A DNA stretch of 64,000 nt from Foliimonas ilicis (GCF_039939195.1 NZ_JBDUUH010000002.1:434001-498000), one strand, 5' to 3'. Counted from the stretch's first letter, positions 44,651 through 54,646 are shown. Program-made: numbers and translations. The notes: generated from the letters alone by a model not told the origin.

Positions 44651-46495
44651 ATGCCCATACGCCAGCTCACAGAAACGATGATCAACCAGATCGCCGCAGG
44701 CGAGGTTATCGAACGCCCCGCCAGCGTGGTGAAGGAGCTTGTCGAAAACGCGCTCGACGCCGGTGCGACCAAAATCGAGGTCGCGACCGCAGGCGGCGGA
44801 CTTTCTCTGCTGCGCGTGGGCGACGACGGGTCGGGCATTCCTATGGACGAATTGCCGATGGCGATTTCGCGCCATTGCACGTCGAAGCTTTCCGACGACA
44901 TTCACGACATACGCTCGCTGGGCTTTCGCGGTGAGGCCCTACCCTCGATCGGCTCCGTGTCGCGACTGACGATCCGCTCGCGTTCGGCGGATGCCGATAG
45001 CGGCTACGAGATCGGCATCGATGGCGGACGCGTGTTGCCGACAAAACCCGCACCGGCCAATCGCGGGACGACGGTGGAAGTACGCGACCTGTTCTTCGCG
45101 ACGCCCGCCCGGCTCAAATTCATGAAGGGCGAGCGCGCCGAAAGCACGGCGATAAGCGATGTGGTGAAGCGCATTGCCATCGCCTTCCCGCATGTGCGCT
45201 TCACCATCTCCGGCACCGACCGCTCGACCACGGATTTCGCGGCTGGCGACCAGACGCCTGACGGGCAATTGCGGCGCATCGCGCAGGTCATGGGCAAGGA
45301 ATTTCCCGACAACGCAATTCCCATCGATGCGGTGCGCGACGGCGTTTCGCTGTCGGGCCACGTCTCGATCCCATCCTACACGCGGGCAAATGCGCTCCAG
45401 CAATATGCCTATGTGAATGGCAGGCCGGTGCGCGACAAGCTGATTGCGGGCGCCATTCGCGGCGCTTTTTCAGACGTGCTGCCGCGCGACCGCCATGCCG
45501 TGACCGTGCTGTTTCTCAATATCGACCCGGCCTATGTCGATGTGAACGTGCATCCGGCGAAGGCTGACGTGCGCTTCCGCGATCCGGGTCTGGTGCGCGG
45601 CCTGATCATCGGGGCGATAAGGCAGGCACTTACGGCAGCGGGCATACGCTCCGCCACCACCGGTGCGGAAGGCATGGTCAATGCGTTCCGGCCCGGCGCT
45701 TCCGCCTATGCACATTCCGGCCCGGCGAACGGCCATCGCACCTACAATCCGGCATTCAGGGCGGCGAGTTCGCCGGAATACGATCCGGCACGCTCGCATT
45801 TCCGGCCGCTGGACGAGGGATTTTCGGAACGGCCGCAGGCGCTTTTCGGCGAAAAACCACTGGAAAGTGCGGATGCCCGTGCAGGCCATGGCGAGGCCGA
45901 TGTAGCTCTGCTTTCGGCGCAACTGGGCGCGGCCCGCGCGCAGGTTCACAAGAACTATATTGTGGCGCAGACCGAGGATTCGCTGATCATCGTCGATCAG
46001 CACGCGGCTCATGAAAGGCTGGTCTATGAAGCGTTGAAGCAGGCACTCAATGCGCGCGCCGTGCCGACGCAGATGCTGCTTCTGCCCGAAATCATCGATT
46101 TGCCGGAAGATGACGCTTCGCGGCTTGCTTCCCATGCCGAAACGCTCAGCCGCTTTGGCCTCGTTCTGGAACGGTTCGGACCGGGTGCGGTGGCCGTGCG
46201 CGAAACGCCTTCGATGCTTGGCCAGACGGATGTAGCAAGCCTGATCCGCGATCTTGCCGACGAGATCGCGGAAAACGACACCGCCGACACGTTGAAGGAT
46301 CGGCTGGATGCGATCGCTGCCACCATGGCCTGCCATGGATCGGTCCGGTCCGGCCGGCACATGCGACCTGAAGAGATGAACGCGCTACTTCGCCAGATGG
46401 AAGCGACACCCGGATCGGGCACCTGCAATCATGGGCGCCCGACCTATATCGAGTTGAAACTGGCGGATATTGAGCGATTGTTTGGGCGTCGTTAG
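44651..46495 (+). CDS. mutL: DNA mismatch repair protein MutL
   Basis: A 614-residue protein with an N-terminal GHKL ATPase (ELVENALDAGA, DDGSGIPMDEL, GFRGEALPSIGS, NRGTTVEVRDLF) and a C-terminal dimerisation domain. DQHAAHERLVYE near residue 449 fits the DQHA(x)2E(x)4E metal motif of MutL endonucleases, consistent with repair in bacteria lacking MutH. The ATG is at 44651. It follows the c-di-GMP gene by 62 bases. Confidence 0.95.
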   Translation: MPIRQLTETMINQIAAGEVIERPASVVKELVENALDAGATKIEVATAGGGLSLLRVGDDGSGIPMDELPMAISRHCTSKLSDDIHDIRSLGFRGEALPSIGSVSRLTIRSRSADADSGYEIGIDGGRVLPTKPAPANRGTTVEVRDLFFATPARLKFMKGERAESTAISDVVKRIAIAFPHVRFTISGTDRSTTDFAAGDQTPDGQLRRIAQVMGKEFPDNAIPIDAVRDGVSLSGHVSIPSYTRANALQQYAYVNGRPVRDKLIAGAIRGAFSDVLPRDRHAVTVLFLNIDPAYVDVNVHPAKADVRFRDPGLVRGLIIGAIRQALTAAGIRSATTGAEGMVNAFRPGASAYAHSGPANGHRTYNPAFRAASSPEYDPARSHFRPLDEGFSERPQALFGEKPLESADARAGHGEADVALLSAQLGAARAQVHKNYIVAQTEDSLIIVDQHAAHERLVYEALKQALNARAVPTQMLLLPEIIDLPEDDASRLASHAETLSRFGLVLERFGPGAVAVRETPSMLGQTDVASLIRDLADEIAENDTADTLKDRLDAIAATMACHGSVRSGRHMRPEEMNALLRQMEATPGSGTCNHGRPTYIELKLADIERLFGRR

Positions 46496-46524
46496 ATCGT
46501 TCCAATTTTGATAGAATCGCGAGG

Positions 46525-46687
46525 CGCCCCCCTCTGTCCTGCCGGACATCTCCCCCACAGGTGGGGAGATTAGCTGACACAACCCTCTGCATTCATCCTG
46601 CAACGCCAGCAATTGGTGCCGTGCGCTGATGACAAGATGATCTCCCCACTCGTGGGGGAGATGTCCGGTAGGACAGAGGGGGGGCGC
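46525..46687. repeat. Palindromic repeat, copy C
   Basis: A 163-bp inverted repeat with GCGCCCCCCTCTGTCC at one end and GGACAGAGGGGGGGCGC at the other. Relative to copy B, both partners of two base pairs are changed (GGCC/GGCC to GTCC/GGAC), keeping the stem. The central block ATTGGTGC and the right flank TGTCCCGCAAGCGTT match copies A and D. It separates the convergent mutL and EamA genes. Confidence 0.92.
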
Positions 46688-46723
46688 TGTCCCGCAAGCG
46701 TTTCTATCTAAAGATAAAAGATT

Positions 46724-47617
46724 CTAACGCTTCAAATTCACCAGCGCCACGCCGCCTAGCGCCAGAACACCCCCGATAATGCCGAGCGTGCCGGGAACTT
46801 CGCCGAGCCACAGGAAGCCGATGATGGTCGCGACGGGCGGCACGCAGTAAAGGAAGTTCGAGGCGCGGGATGCCGGGAGGCGCGATAGCGTGATGGCCCA
46901 GCTTCCATAGACGATCAGGCTCGGCACGACGCCCAGATAGATTGCTGCCGAAAGCCCTTCGAAGCTGGCAGTACCTGCCTGATGAAGCGCGTTCGGTAGG
47001 GCCGGAGACAAGGCCAACGCGCCGATCACCATGTTCCAGGCGGAAACCGTCAAAGGCTTGTGGCGGGCGAAAAGCGGCTTCTGGACGATCGTGTTGAAGG
47101 ACGTGCAGAACGCCGCGCCAAGAATCAGCAACGCGCCCGGCTCGAAGCCGAAACCCTCCCCCTCGCCTAAGGCGATGATGCCGATGCCTGCGAAGGAAAC
47201 GAATGTGCCGATCCATGCGACGAGCGGAAAGCGTTCCGACAGAAAGACCACGGCAAAGATGGCTGTGAGGATGGGGCTGACATTGATGATGAAGCTGGCA
47301 GCGCCCGCCGAGACGGTCAATTCGCCGTAATTCAGCAATGCCGTATAGAGCGCGACGAAGACGATGCCGCCAGTCGCGAAACGCCAGATCTCGTTCCATT
47401 TCGGCAAAGCGGGCCGGAAAATCGCCAGCAATATGGCGGCCGGAACGGCAGCGATCGTAAAGCGCAGTGCACCCAGTTCCAGCGGCCCGAAAGCATCGAG
47501 CCCGGCACGTATCGCTGGAAACGCCGAGGCCCAGCCGACGATCGTGATCGCGACGACTAAGGTGGTTGTCGTGTCGATCTTCTTGTCTGCTATCGGCAGT
47601 TCCATGGTGGCGCTCAT
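46724..47617 (-). CDS. EamA/DMT family transporter
   Basis: A 297-residue membrane protein with ten predicted helices in two EamA repeats (GWASAFPAIRAGLDAFGPLELGA early; LGVVPSLIVYGSWAITLSRLPASRASN in the second half). Members export amino acids or metabolites. The ATG complementary to 47615-47617 is chosen because GAGGA lies 8 bases upstream; an ATG 12 codons earlier (47653) has no ribosome site. It is divergent from a LysR regulator, which probably controls it. Confidence 0.82.
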   Translation of the reverse strand: MSATMELPIADKKIDTTTTLVVAITIVGWASAFPAIRAGLDAFGPLELGALRFTIAAVPAAILLAIFRPALPKWNEIWRFATGGIVFVALYTALLNYGELTVSAGAASFIINVSPILTAIFAVVFLSERFPLVAWIGTFVSFAGIGIIALGEGEGFGFEPGALLILGAAFCTSFNTIVQKPLFARHKPLTVSAWNMVIGALALSPALPNALHQAGTASFEGLSAAIYLGVVPSLIVYGSWAITLSRLPASRASNFLYCVPPVATIIGFLWLGEVPGTLGIIGGVLALGGVALVNLKR

Positions 47618-47704
47618 CGTTTTGTCCTCGGCTTTGAAAGCTGTTGTGCTCATAAAAGACGCCGCGCCGAGCTGATTGACAAACGAATAATTAGAGGCAT
47701 AGCT

Positions 47705-48637
47705 GTGAGCATGGATCACAGCTTGAAGACAATTCCTCCTCTGGAAACATTGCGCGCTTTCGAGGCGGCGGCGAAAACGGGAAGCTTCTCGTCCGCTGCC
47801 GAAAGGCTGAACCTCACGCATGGCGCGATCAGTCGCCAGATTGCGAAACTCGAAACCTGGCTCGGCCTTCGCGTCTTCGAACGCGGGGCGCGCGGCGTGT
47901 CGCTGACGATGGAAGGCCAGCGCCTTTTCCTGCGCACCAGCGAGGCCTTCGCGCTGATCGCCGACACGACGGACCGCTGGAGCGAACCGCGCGGACCGGC
48001 CGTGGTTCGCCTGACATCGATCCCCTCGCTCAGCGGGCTTTGGCTGATGCCGCGTCTGGCCGAACTGGAAGCGGGCGAACCGAAACTGCGCATCGTTCTG
48101 GAAGTCGATGCACGACAGGCCGACCTTGCCGACGAAGGCATCGACATTTCCATTCGATGCGGACGCGGCCGCATTCCCGGACGCGTGTCAGTGCAGCTTT
48201 TCGAGGAACATTGCTTCCCGATCGCTTCGCCAGCGCTTGCGAACAAAATCGGCAAGGGCGCGCCGGACCGGTTGCTGGCCTATCCGCTGATCCACGATTC
48301 CGACGCCTCCGGCTGGCGCGCATGGTTTGGCGCGCACGGCATCGACTACAAACCAAGGCTGCAGGACAGGCGCTTCGAGGATTACAATCTCGTGTTGGAT
48401 GCCGCCGCCCATGGTCTTGGAATTGCACTGGCGCGGCCACCGCTCACCAAGAACCAGCTTGCTTCCGGCAGGCTCAAGGAGGTGGACAAGCGCGTGGCGC
48501 TCAACCCCGTTTCCTACTGGATGGATCGCCCCGAGGGGCAGCCAAGACCCGCCGCATGCGAGCTTGCGAAGCGCATCGGCATTCAGGCGGGCTTGCCTCC
48601 GGAAAAAGTCGAGGCCTTTCTGAAGAGTGATCGTTAG
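47705..48637 (+). CDS. LysR family transcriptional regulator (GcvA-like)
   Basis: A 310-residue LysR protein: N-terminal winged helix (PPLETLRAFEAAAKTGSFSSAAERLNLTHGAISRQI) and a periplasmic-binding-fold effector domain (RLTSIPSLSGLWLMPRL). A GTG at 47705 has AGAGG 9 bases upstream; an ATG two codons later is the alternative. It is divergent from the EamA transporter, a common exporter-regulator pair. The inducer is unknown. Confidence 0.88.
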   Translation: MSMDHSLKTIPPLETLRAFEAAAKTGSFSSAAERLNLTHGAISRQIAKLETWLGLRVFERGARGVSLTMEGQRLFLRTSEAFALIADTTDRWSEPRGPAVVRLTSIPSLSGLWLMPRLAELEAGEPKLRIVLEVDARQADLADEGIDISIRCGRGRIPGRVSVQLFEEHCFPIASPALANKIGKGAPDRLLAYPLIHDSDASGWRAWFGAHGIDYKPRLQDRRFEDYNLVLDAAAHGLGIALARPPLTKNQLASGRLKEVDKRVALNPVSYWMDRPEGQPRPAACELAKRIGIQAGLPPEKVEAFLKSDR

Positions 48638-48710
48638 GCCGACCTTGCTTGACCTTCCGGTCGATTTGTGGCCGAAGAAGCATGACGATGTTTGCGAGTT
48701 ATGGACGATG

Positions 48711-48941
48711 ATGAACCGTTTTGAAGGCCCCGGCGGGCGCGAAGCCCAGATCCGTTATCTCGACGGCGATTTTCAGGTGACCAGCCCCGGAGCCTTCGTG
48801 CGCTGCGCGGTGACCGGCGACACGATCCCGCTTGACGAGCTCAAATATTGGAGCGTCGCGCGTCAGGAGCCTTATGTGAATGCGTCGGTTTCATTGGCAC
48901 GCGAGATTGAAGCGCATCCGGAATTGCGCAAGCGGGGTTAG
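48711..48941 (+). CDS. DUF2093 domain protein
   Basis: A 76-residue protein, MNRFEGPGGREAQIRYLDGD onward, with a later RCAVTGDTIPLDELKYWSV stretch. It matches DUF2093, a small family nearly confined to Alphaproteobacteria with no known role. ATGs at 48702 and 48708 are possible alternative starts. It lies between the LysR gene and the lpxK operon, convergent with the latter. Confidence 0.8.
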   Translation: MNRFEGPGGREAQIRYLDGDFQVTSPGAFVRCAVTGDTIPLDELKYWSVARQEPYVNASVSLAREIEAHPELRKRG

Positions 48942-48966
48942 GCACTAACCTCACCAACGCGGATTT

Positions 48967-49983
48967 TCACCGCCTGCGACGCCAGGCTTCCCGCGCATAG
49001 GCGACGATGCGTGCAGGTGTCTGCGGGTTGTCGAAGCGGGCTTCCACATCCAGAACAGTCAGATTTTCCAGGAACTCAGGAGGTGCCACCTCATGGTTAA
49101 GCCTTACGGCGTCCTTCGCTGTGGTGATAAGCTGAAGGCCCTCGTCCTGCGCCGCCTTCCACAGATTTGAAATATCCTCCGATCCGTAGAAATGATGATC
49201 GGGAAAGGGCTTTTCGCGCTCCACCCTGCCGCCAGCATTGCGCACCGTATCGAAGAACTTCTCCGGGTGGCCGATCCCGGCAAAGGCCAGAAAACGACGG
49301 CCTTGGAGACCGGGATCTTCTTCCGGCGCGATTGAGGCATCGAACACCGCCTTGCCAGCGCGCGAGGCCAGCCGGATAGCGCGCTCGGCAGCATCGCCCT
49401 GCCCCATGCGTAAAACGCCGTCTGCAAATCGCATCTGCTGGATAAGCGGCGCGCGCAACGGTCCGCCGGGGATGACATGGCCATTGCCGAGGCCGAAGCG
49501 GGCATCCACAACCACCAGCGCATAGTCGATGCGAATGCGCGCGCTCTGGAAACCATCGTCCATGATGAGAATATCGCAGCCGTGGCGCAGCAAAAGGCGC
49601 GCGCCTTCCACACGGTCGGGCGTGACCGCGACCAGTCCGTGGCGTGCGAGAAGCAGCGGTTCGTCGCCGACATGCTTGGCGCTGTCATGTCCGAGATCGA
49701 CAAGATGCGGCTGGCTGAAACTTCCGCCATGACCGCGCGAGAGGAAGCCCGGTTTCAGGCCCTGCCGTGCGGCTTCCTTGGCCAATGCGATAGAAACAGG
49801 CGTCTTGCCGGTACCGCCGACCGTGAAATTGCCGACGCAAATGACCGGCAGATCGATCGGCACGCGTTTCGCCGTCACCATGCGGCGAGCAGCAACCGCG
49901 CCATAACTCCACGACAACGGATAGAGCGACCATGCGCGCCAATCCGGCTTTTCCCACCAGAAGGGAGGCGCTTCGCTCACCAT
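48967..49983 (-). CDS. lpxK: Tetraacyldisaccharide 4'-kinase
   Basis: A 338-residue inner-membrane-associated kinase adding the 4'-phosphate in lipid A synthesis. The P-loop VGNFTVGGTGKTPV is near residue 56; DDGFQSARIRIDYALVVVD holds catalytic acidic residues, and a membrane-associating N-terminus precedes. It follows waaA with only two bases between, on the same strand. Confidence 0.94.
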   Translation of the reverse strand: MVSEAPPFWWEKPDWRAWSLYPLSWSYGAVAARRMVTAKRVPIDLPVICVGNFTVGGTGKTPVSIALAKEAARQGLKPGFLSRGHGGSFSQPHLVDLGHDSAKHVGDEPLLLARHGLVAVTPDRVEGARLLLRHGCDILIMDDGFQSARIRIDYALVVVDARFGLGNGHVIPGGPLRAPLIQQMRFADGVLRMGQGDAAERAIRLASRAGKAVFDASIAPEEDPGLQGRRFLAFAGIGHPEKFFDTVRNAGGRVEREKPFPDHHFYGSEDISNLWKAAQDEGLQLITTAKDAVRLNHEVAPPEFLENLTVLDVEARFDNPQTPARIVAYAREAWRRRR

Positions 49984-49985
49984 GC

Positions 49986-51302
49986 TCAGGCTCCGTTCGC
50001 GCCTTTGAGGCGAGCCTGTACGATAAGCGGCTGGATGTAGGGATCGAGCGCTTTCAGCGTGCGTGCAAGCGCGCCGCGCATCTCATCGACCGTGGATATG
50101 CCAGCGTCCATCATGTCCTGACGCGCGCGGTCGTTGACGAGCAGGAAGTTCACCGCACCGGCAAGCATATCGCGGTCGCGCACGATCTTCGCGCCACCGC
50201 TGGTGATGAGCCGCTGATAGGCTTCGCGGAAATTCTGGACGTTGCGGCCTGCGAGAACCGCTGTATCCAGCATTGCCGGTTCGAGCGGGTTCTGGCCGCC
50301 TTCGGAGGTCAGCGAGCGTCCGACGAATGCGATTTCGGTGAGCCGCAGATAAAGGCCCATTTCGCCGATCGTGTCGCCCAGCAATATGTCCGTATCGGGC
50401 GTGATTTCGTCGTTCAGGCTGCGCCGCGCGACCTTGAGGCCAAGCCCTGTGAATTCTTCCGTCAGCGCTGCCGCACGGTCGGGGTGACGCGGCACGATAA
50501 TGGTCAATATCTTCTTGTGGCGCGCCTTCAGCATCTGGTGCACTTCGGCAGCGACGAGCTCTTCCCCGTCATGCGTCGAAATAGCAGCCCAGCGCGGACG
50601 GTTGCCCAATTGCCGTTCGATCTGGCCCAGCGCTTCTTCATCGACGGGCGGCGGTGCCGTATCGACCTTCAGATTGCCGGAAATCGTAACCGGACGCGCA
50701 CCAAGAGCGGTGAAGCGCTCGCCATCCAGTGGCGACTGGGCGACGACATGGGACAGATGCTCGAACAGCGCCTCGGCGATATAGGCACGCTTTTTCCACG
50801 ACTTGAAAGACCGGTCCGAAAGACGACCATTGACCAGAACCTGCGGCACGCGGCGCGAACCGAGTTCCAGTATCGTCATCGGCCAGATTTCGGATTCCGC
50901 GATGATCGCCAGATCCGGCTTCCAATGGTTGAGGAAGCGATTGACGGCAGGCTTGAGATCAAGCGGTACATATTGATGGATGATGCGGTTGCCCAACCGC
51001 TCTTCCGCAACCTGCGCGGAGGTCACGGTGCCGGTCGTCAGCACGATATTGATGCCGTAGTTCACGATGCTTTCGACCAGCGGAATGACGGCAACCGTCT
51101 CGCCCACGCTTGCCGCATGCACCCAGATCAGCGGGCCTGCCGGGCGCGGATGGCCTGCGCGGCCATAGCGCTCGCGGCGTCTGGCATGATCTTCCTTGCC
51201 GCGGCTGGAGCGCCAGGCGACGTAGCCGCCGATCAACGGAAAGGCCGCAGCACCCGCGAAGCGGTAGGCGGTAAGAAAGGCGCGCGCCCAACGCTCGCTC
51301 AT
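49986..51302 (-). CDS. waaA: Kdo transferase (3-deoxy-D-manno-octulosonic acid transferase)
   Basis: A 438-residue inner-membrane GT30 enzyme adding Kdo to lipid IVA. An N-terminal membrane anchor is followed by the two-domain glycosyltransferase core with IWVHAASVGE, AESEIWPMTILEL, GRSLTSEGGQNPLEPA and similar blocks. Its ATG overlaps the upstream DUF374 stop by 4 bases, and lpxK follows immediately. Whether it adds one or two Kdo residues cannot be read here. Confidence 0.94.
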   Translation of the reverse strand: MSERWARAFLTAYRFAGAAAFPLIGGYVAWRSSRGKEDHARRRERYGRAGHPRPAGPLIWVHAASVGETVAVIPLVESIVNYGINIVLTTGTVTSAQVAEERLGNRIIHQYVPLDLKPAVNRFLNHWKPDLAIIAESEIWPMTILELGSRRVPQVLVNGRLSDRSFKSWKKRAYIAEALFEHLSHVVAQSPLDGERFTALGARPVTISGNLKVDTAPPPVDEEALGQIERQLGNRPRWAAISTHDGEELVAAEVHQMLKARHKKILTIIVPRHPDRAAALTEEFTGLGLKVARRSLNDEITPDTDILLGDTIGEMGLYLRLTEIAFVGRSLTSEGGQNPLEPAMLDTAVLAGRNVQNFREAYQRLITSGGAKIVRDRDMLAGAVNFLLVNDRARQDMMDAGISTVDEMRGALARTLKALDPYIQPLIVQARLKGANGA

Positions 51303-52090
51303 TTGCCACCATCGACGATGCGATAGGCCTCGGCGGTCGCATTGTTCAGCGAATTTGTGAGTTCCACGCGCTTGGCTTCCATGTCGTCAGCCTCGGATTG
51401 TGCATCGACCCGAACCGGCTCGCCTATGATGATGGCGCAACGGCCGAACGGCAGATTGATCGCCGTCTTGTCCCAGGATTTTTCCAGAACCTTGCGCCGG
51501 CTGGTGGCAATCGCCACAGGAATGATAGGGCGGCCCGAAAGCTTTGCCAGTGTGATGACGCCAAGCCCTGACTGGCGCGGCGTTCCATGCGGAATATCTG
51601 CAATCATGGCGACGTTCTTGCCCATATCAAGCGCCTTTTTCAGGGCAATCAGCGCGCGCGCGCCACCTTTATCCGCATTGTGGCGGCTGCCCTCTCGCCC
51701 GCCGGAGCCGCGCACGGCCTCGATACCGAGCTTTTCGACCACTTTCGCGTTGAGTTCGGCATCAGCACTGCGCGAAACCATCGCCACCAGACCGCGACCG
51801 CGCGGATAGATCACGGGCGCAAGCAGATGCTGCCCGTGCCAGAGCGTGATGATGCCGGGCGTCAAAGTGGCGCTCGCCTCGGCAAGGTCGGACGATCCGG
51901 CAGCCATCGGATTGGTAAGGCGCACCAGACGCAGGAAATTGGCCAGAATGCTGGTCAATGCCGCTTTTGCGAAGCGCGACTGCGCCAGCGGCTTCCTGAT
52001 CTTGCGCCAAAACTTCTTCGACACTCTATCCCCGCACTTTTTCTGCACCGCAAGGCTTGCAGCCTGCGGCACAGCGGGACGTCGCTCCAT
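51299..52090 (-). CDS. DUF374 lysophospholipid acyltransferase-like protein
   Basis: A 263-residue protein of the DUF374 acyltransferase family. The LPLAT-like ITLWHGQHLLAPV (His-x-Gln variant of the HX4D-type site), RGSGGREGSRH and AMIADIPHGTPR blocks are visible. A membrane-associated role in acylating lipid A or phospholipid precursors is likely, given the downstream waaA and lpxK. Its ATG overlaps the stop of the DUF4170 gene (ATGA), so they are translationally coupled. An internal GTG near residue 23 is an alternative start. Confidence 0.82.
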   Translation of the reverse strand: MERRPAVPQAASLAVQKKCGDRVSKKFWRKIRKPLAQSRFAKAALTSILANFLRLVRLTNPMAAGSSDLAEASATLTPGIITLWHGQHLLAPVIYPRGRGLVAMVSRSADAELNAKVVEKLGIEAVRGSGGREGSRHNADKGGARALIALKKALDMGKNVAMIADIPHGTPRQSGLGVITLAKLSGRPIIPVAIATSRRKVLEKSWDKTAINLPFGRCAIIIGEPVRVDAQSEADDMEAKRVELTNSLNNATAEAYRIVDGGK

Positions 52091-52341
52091 CAGCCCTTAC
52101 CGTTCAGATTGGGATCCGGATCGAGCAGCCTGTGAAGATGAACCACGAAGTAGCGCATATGCGCATTATCGACGCTTTCCTGCGCCTTGGCTTTCCATGC
52201 AGCCTGCGCCGAAGCGTAGTCGGGATAAATGCCGACCATGTCAACTTCATCGAGATTGCGAAATTCCGTGCCGGTGAGCGATTTCAGCTCGCCGCCGAAA
52301 ACCAGATGCAGAAGCTGCTTCTTGTCGTTTTCTTCAGCCAT
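52090..52341 (-). CDS. DUF4170 protein
   Basis: An 83-residue protein, MAEENDKKQLLHLVFGGEL onward, with FRNLDEVDMVGIYPDYASA and a C-terminal RYFVVHLHRLLDP block. DUF4170 is widespread in Alphaproteobacteria beside waaA genes; its role is unknown. The ATG complementary to 52339-52341 has AGGA 6 bases upstream; the ATG two codons earlier is too close to that site. Confidence 0.78.
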   Translation of the reverse strand: MAEENDKKQLLHLVFGGELKSLTGTEFRNLDEVDMVGIYPDYASAQAAWKAKAQESVDNAHMRYFVVHLHRLLDPDPNLNGKG

Positions 52342-52416
52342 GTCCATTCCTGAATCGTATCGGTAAATTCTGCCGCTTGTCTAAATGAATTCGACGCGTT
52401 TTGAAACCGCTACTGT

Positions 52417-53217
52417 TCAAGCAGTCAGCGTTGCAAGCGTCTTTGCCATTATCGGTAGCAAAAAGCCGCTTCCGGCGACCAGCGCGCCATGCCGGATTTC
52501 GGTCTCGCCATAGCGCGGCTTTTCACCCTGCGCGTCCAGAAAATCGCCGCCCGCCTCACGCAAAATGAGGTCGGCTGCGGCTATATCCCAATCATGCGAG
52601 CTCGGCTTTACGAAGCTGCCATCCAGCGATCCCTCGGCAATCAGCGCCAGCCTGTAGGCAAGCGAGGGGATGTAGGGAACGTTGAGCAGCATGGCATGAA
52701 GTTCTTCCGGCAGCGCATCGATCATCGCCTTGGGACCGCCGATTTCGTAAGGCGCGACCGCCTCGCGAACCTTGATTTGCACGTCGTTCTTCCACGCGCC
52801 CTTGCCCGGCAGTGCCCAGAACGTCTCGCCTCTTGCGGGACATTCAAGCACGCCCGCAAGCGTGCGACCGTCCTCTACGATTGCGACGCTGACGCACCAC
52901 ATATCCTTGCCCGCGATGAAACCGCGCGTGCCGTCGATCGGATCGACGACGAATGTGCGCCGCGCATTCAGCCGCTCGGACGTGTCCGTGGTTTCTTCCG
53001 ACAGCCAGCCATAATCGGGGCGCGCGGCCAGCAAAGTCTCGCGCAGATATTTGTCGGTCGCGTAGTCGGCCTCGCCCACCGGCGATTGCCCGGCCTTCAT
53101 CCAGACTTCCTGGGTCTGGCCGAAATAACGCATGGCGATGCGCCCGGCCTCCGCTGCCGCATCCAGCAACAAGCGCAGATCGTCGTTTTTTGCTGCGAAA
53201 AACTCAGTTGCCGGCAA
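52417..53217 (-). CDS. Inositol monophosphatase superfamily phosphatase, CysQ-like
   Basis: A 266-residue Mg-dependent, lithium-sensitive-type phosphatase. Motifs: GEADYATD, EET near residue 75, DPIDGTRGFIAG near 93, and SSHDWDIAAADLILREAGG. The length and motif form suit 3'(2'),5'-bisphosphate nucleotidase (CysQ), which clears PAP from sulfate assimilation. Other inositol-type substrates are possible. Its start overlaps the pmbA stop by 14 bases. Confidence 0.85.
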   Translation of the reverse strand: MPATEFFAAKNDDLRLLLDAAAEAGRIAMRYFGQTQEVWMKAGQSPVGEADYATDKYLRETLLAARPDYGWLSEETTDTSERLNARRTFVVDPIDGTRGFIAGKDMWCVSVAIVEDGRTLAGVLECPARGETFWALPGKGAWKNDVQIKVREAVAPYEIGGPKAMIDALPEELHAMLLNVPYIPSLAYRLALIAEGSLDGSFVKPSSHDWDIAAADLILREAGGDFLDAQGEKPRYGETEIRHGALVAGSGFLLPIMAKTLATLTA

Positions 53218-54547
53218 GGGTCATGCCTTCGATCAGCAGGGTCGGTGCGGCAGTTCCGAAATTGCGGTCGACATCGTTTGCCGGAACCATGTTCAGGAAC
53301 ATGGTCTTGAGGTTGGACGCGATGGTGACTTCCGACACCGGATAGGCCAGTTCGCCATTCTCGATCCAGAAACCGGATGCGCCGCGGCTGTATTCGCCTG
53401 TCACCATATCGACGCCCTGCCCGAACACTTCCGTCACGTAGAAGCCGGTTTTCAGGCCTTTCAGAAAATCCTCCGGCGAAGCAGATCCCGGCTCGATCGC
53501 CAGATTGGTCGAGGATGGGGTAACGGAGGACCCGCCACGCACGCCGCGACCATTGGTTTTCATGCCGAGCTCTTTTGCCGCCGAAACAGACAGAAACCAG
53601 TGACCCAGCACGCCCTTCTCGATCATCGAAAGCTTTTCACCCTCGATGCCTTCGCCATCGAATAGCCGTGACGCCTGACCACGTATCTTGAGCGGCTCGT
53701 CGGTGACGGTGATTGCCGCACTCGCAACCTGCTTGCCCATCATTTCGCGCAGGAAGCTGGTTTTTCTTGCAACCGAAGCGCCATTGATCGCCCCGGCCAG
53801 ATGGCCCGCAATGCCGCGCGCCACACGCGGATCGAAGACGACCGTGATCGGGCCGGTCGCAGCCTTGCGCGCATTCAGCCGCCGCACTGCGCGTTCGCCA
53901 GCTTTCCTGCCGATGATTTCGGGTGCGTCGAGATCGGCGAAATGAATGCGCGAGGAGAATTCGTAATCGCGCTCCATACCGGTACCTTCGCCCGCGATCA
54001 CGCTGGTCGAGCGCGAAAAGCGCGAGCCGACATATTGCCCGACGAAGCCTTCGGACGTCGCCAGTACCAGCCCGCCAAGCCCCGCGCTCGCGCCGCTGCC
54101 GCCGGAATTGGTGACGCCGGAAACGGCCAATGCTGCCTCTTCCGCTGCAAGGGCTGCGTCGCGAAGCTGGTCGGCGGTGACAGTCGTTCCGTCGAAAAGA
54201 TCGAGGTCGCGAATGGTTTTGGTGAGCAGCGCCTGATCGGCCAGTCCCTGATAGGGATCTTCCGGCGAGACTTTCGCCATGGCCACGGCGCGCTCGGCCA
54301 GCACCTTCGGATCGGACGAGGCGGTTGCCGAGACGCTGGCAACACGCTTGCCCACGAACACACGAAGAGAAATGTCGTCGCTCTCCGACGATTCGGTGCC
54401 TTCCACCTTGCCCAGACGCACAGAGACGCCGGTCGAGCGGCCACGCACCGCGACTGCATCGGCAGCATCCGCACCAGCCTTTTTCGCGGCATCGACAAGT
54501 GCTGCAACGCGATCTGTCAGCTTGGCTGCGTCGAGCGTCTCATTCAT
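53204..54547 (-). CDS. pmbA: TldD/PmbA family protein (TldE-like)
   Basis: A 447-residue protein of the TldD/TldE family, heteromeric proteases that mature microcin B17 and CcdA-type substrates. The HExxxH-like zinc motif of TldD is absent, so this is the TldE/PmbA subunit. Blocks such as VVFDPRVARGIAGHLAGAINGASVARKTSFL and VTGEYSRGASGFWIENGELAYPV fit. It is the first gene of the leftward run toward lpxK. A TldD partner is not in the window. Confidence 0.9.
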   Translation of the reverse strand: MNETLDAAKLTDRVAALVDAAKKAGADAADAVAVRGRSTGVSVRLGKVEGTESSESDDISLRVFVGKRVASVSATASSDPKVLAERAVAMAKVSPEDPYQGLADQALLTKTIRDLDLFDGTTVTADQLRDAALAAEEAALAVSGVTNSGGSGASAGLGGLVLATSEGFVGQYVGSRFSRSTSVIAGEGTGMERDYEFSSRIHFADLDAPEIIGRKAGERAVRRLNARKAATGPITVVFDPRVARGIAGHLAGAINGASVARKTSFLREMMGKQVASAAITVTDEPLKIRGQASRLFDGEGIEGEKLSMIEKGVLGHWFLSVSAAKELGMKTNGRGVRGGSSVTPSSTNLAIEPGSASPEDFLKGLKTGFYVTEVFGQGVDMVTGEYSRGASGFWIENGELAYPVSEVTIASNLKTMFLNMVPANDVDRNFGTAAPTLLIEGMTLAGN

Positions 54548-54646
54548 AAGTGCTGTCCTGACTTGCTATCTGCGAAATGGTCGAAACGGGCGGGAATGTC
54601 ACGCTCCATCTATTGTTCCACCCGCTGTTGTGCAATGGGCTCCTAC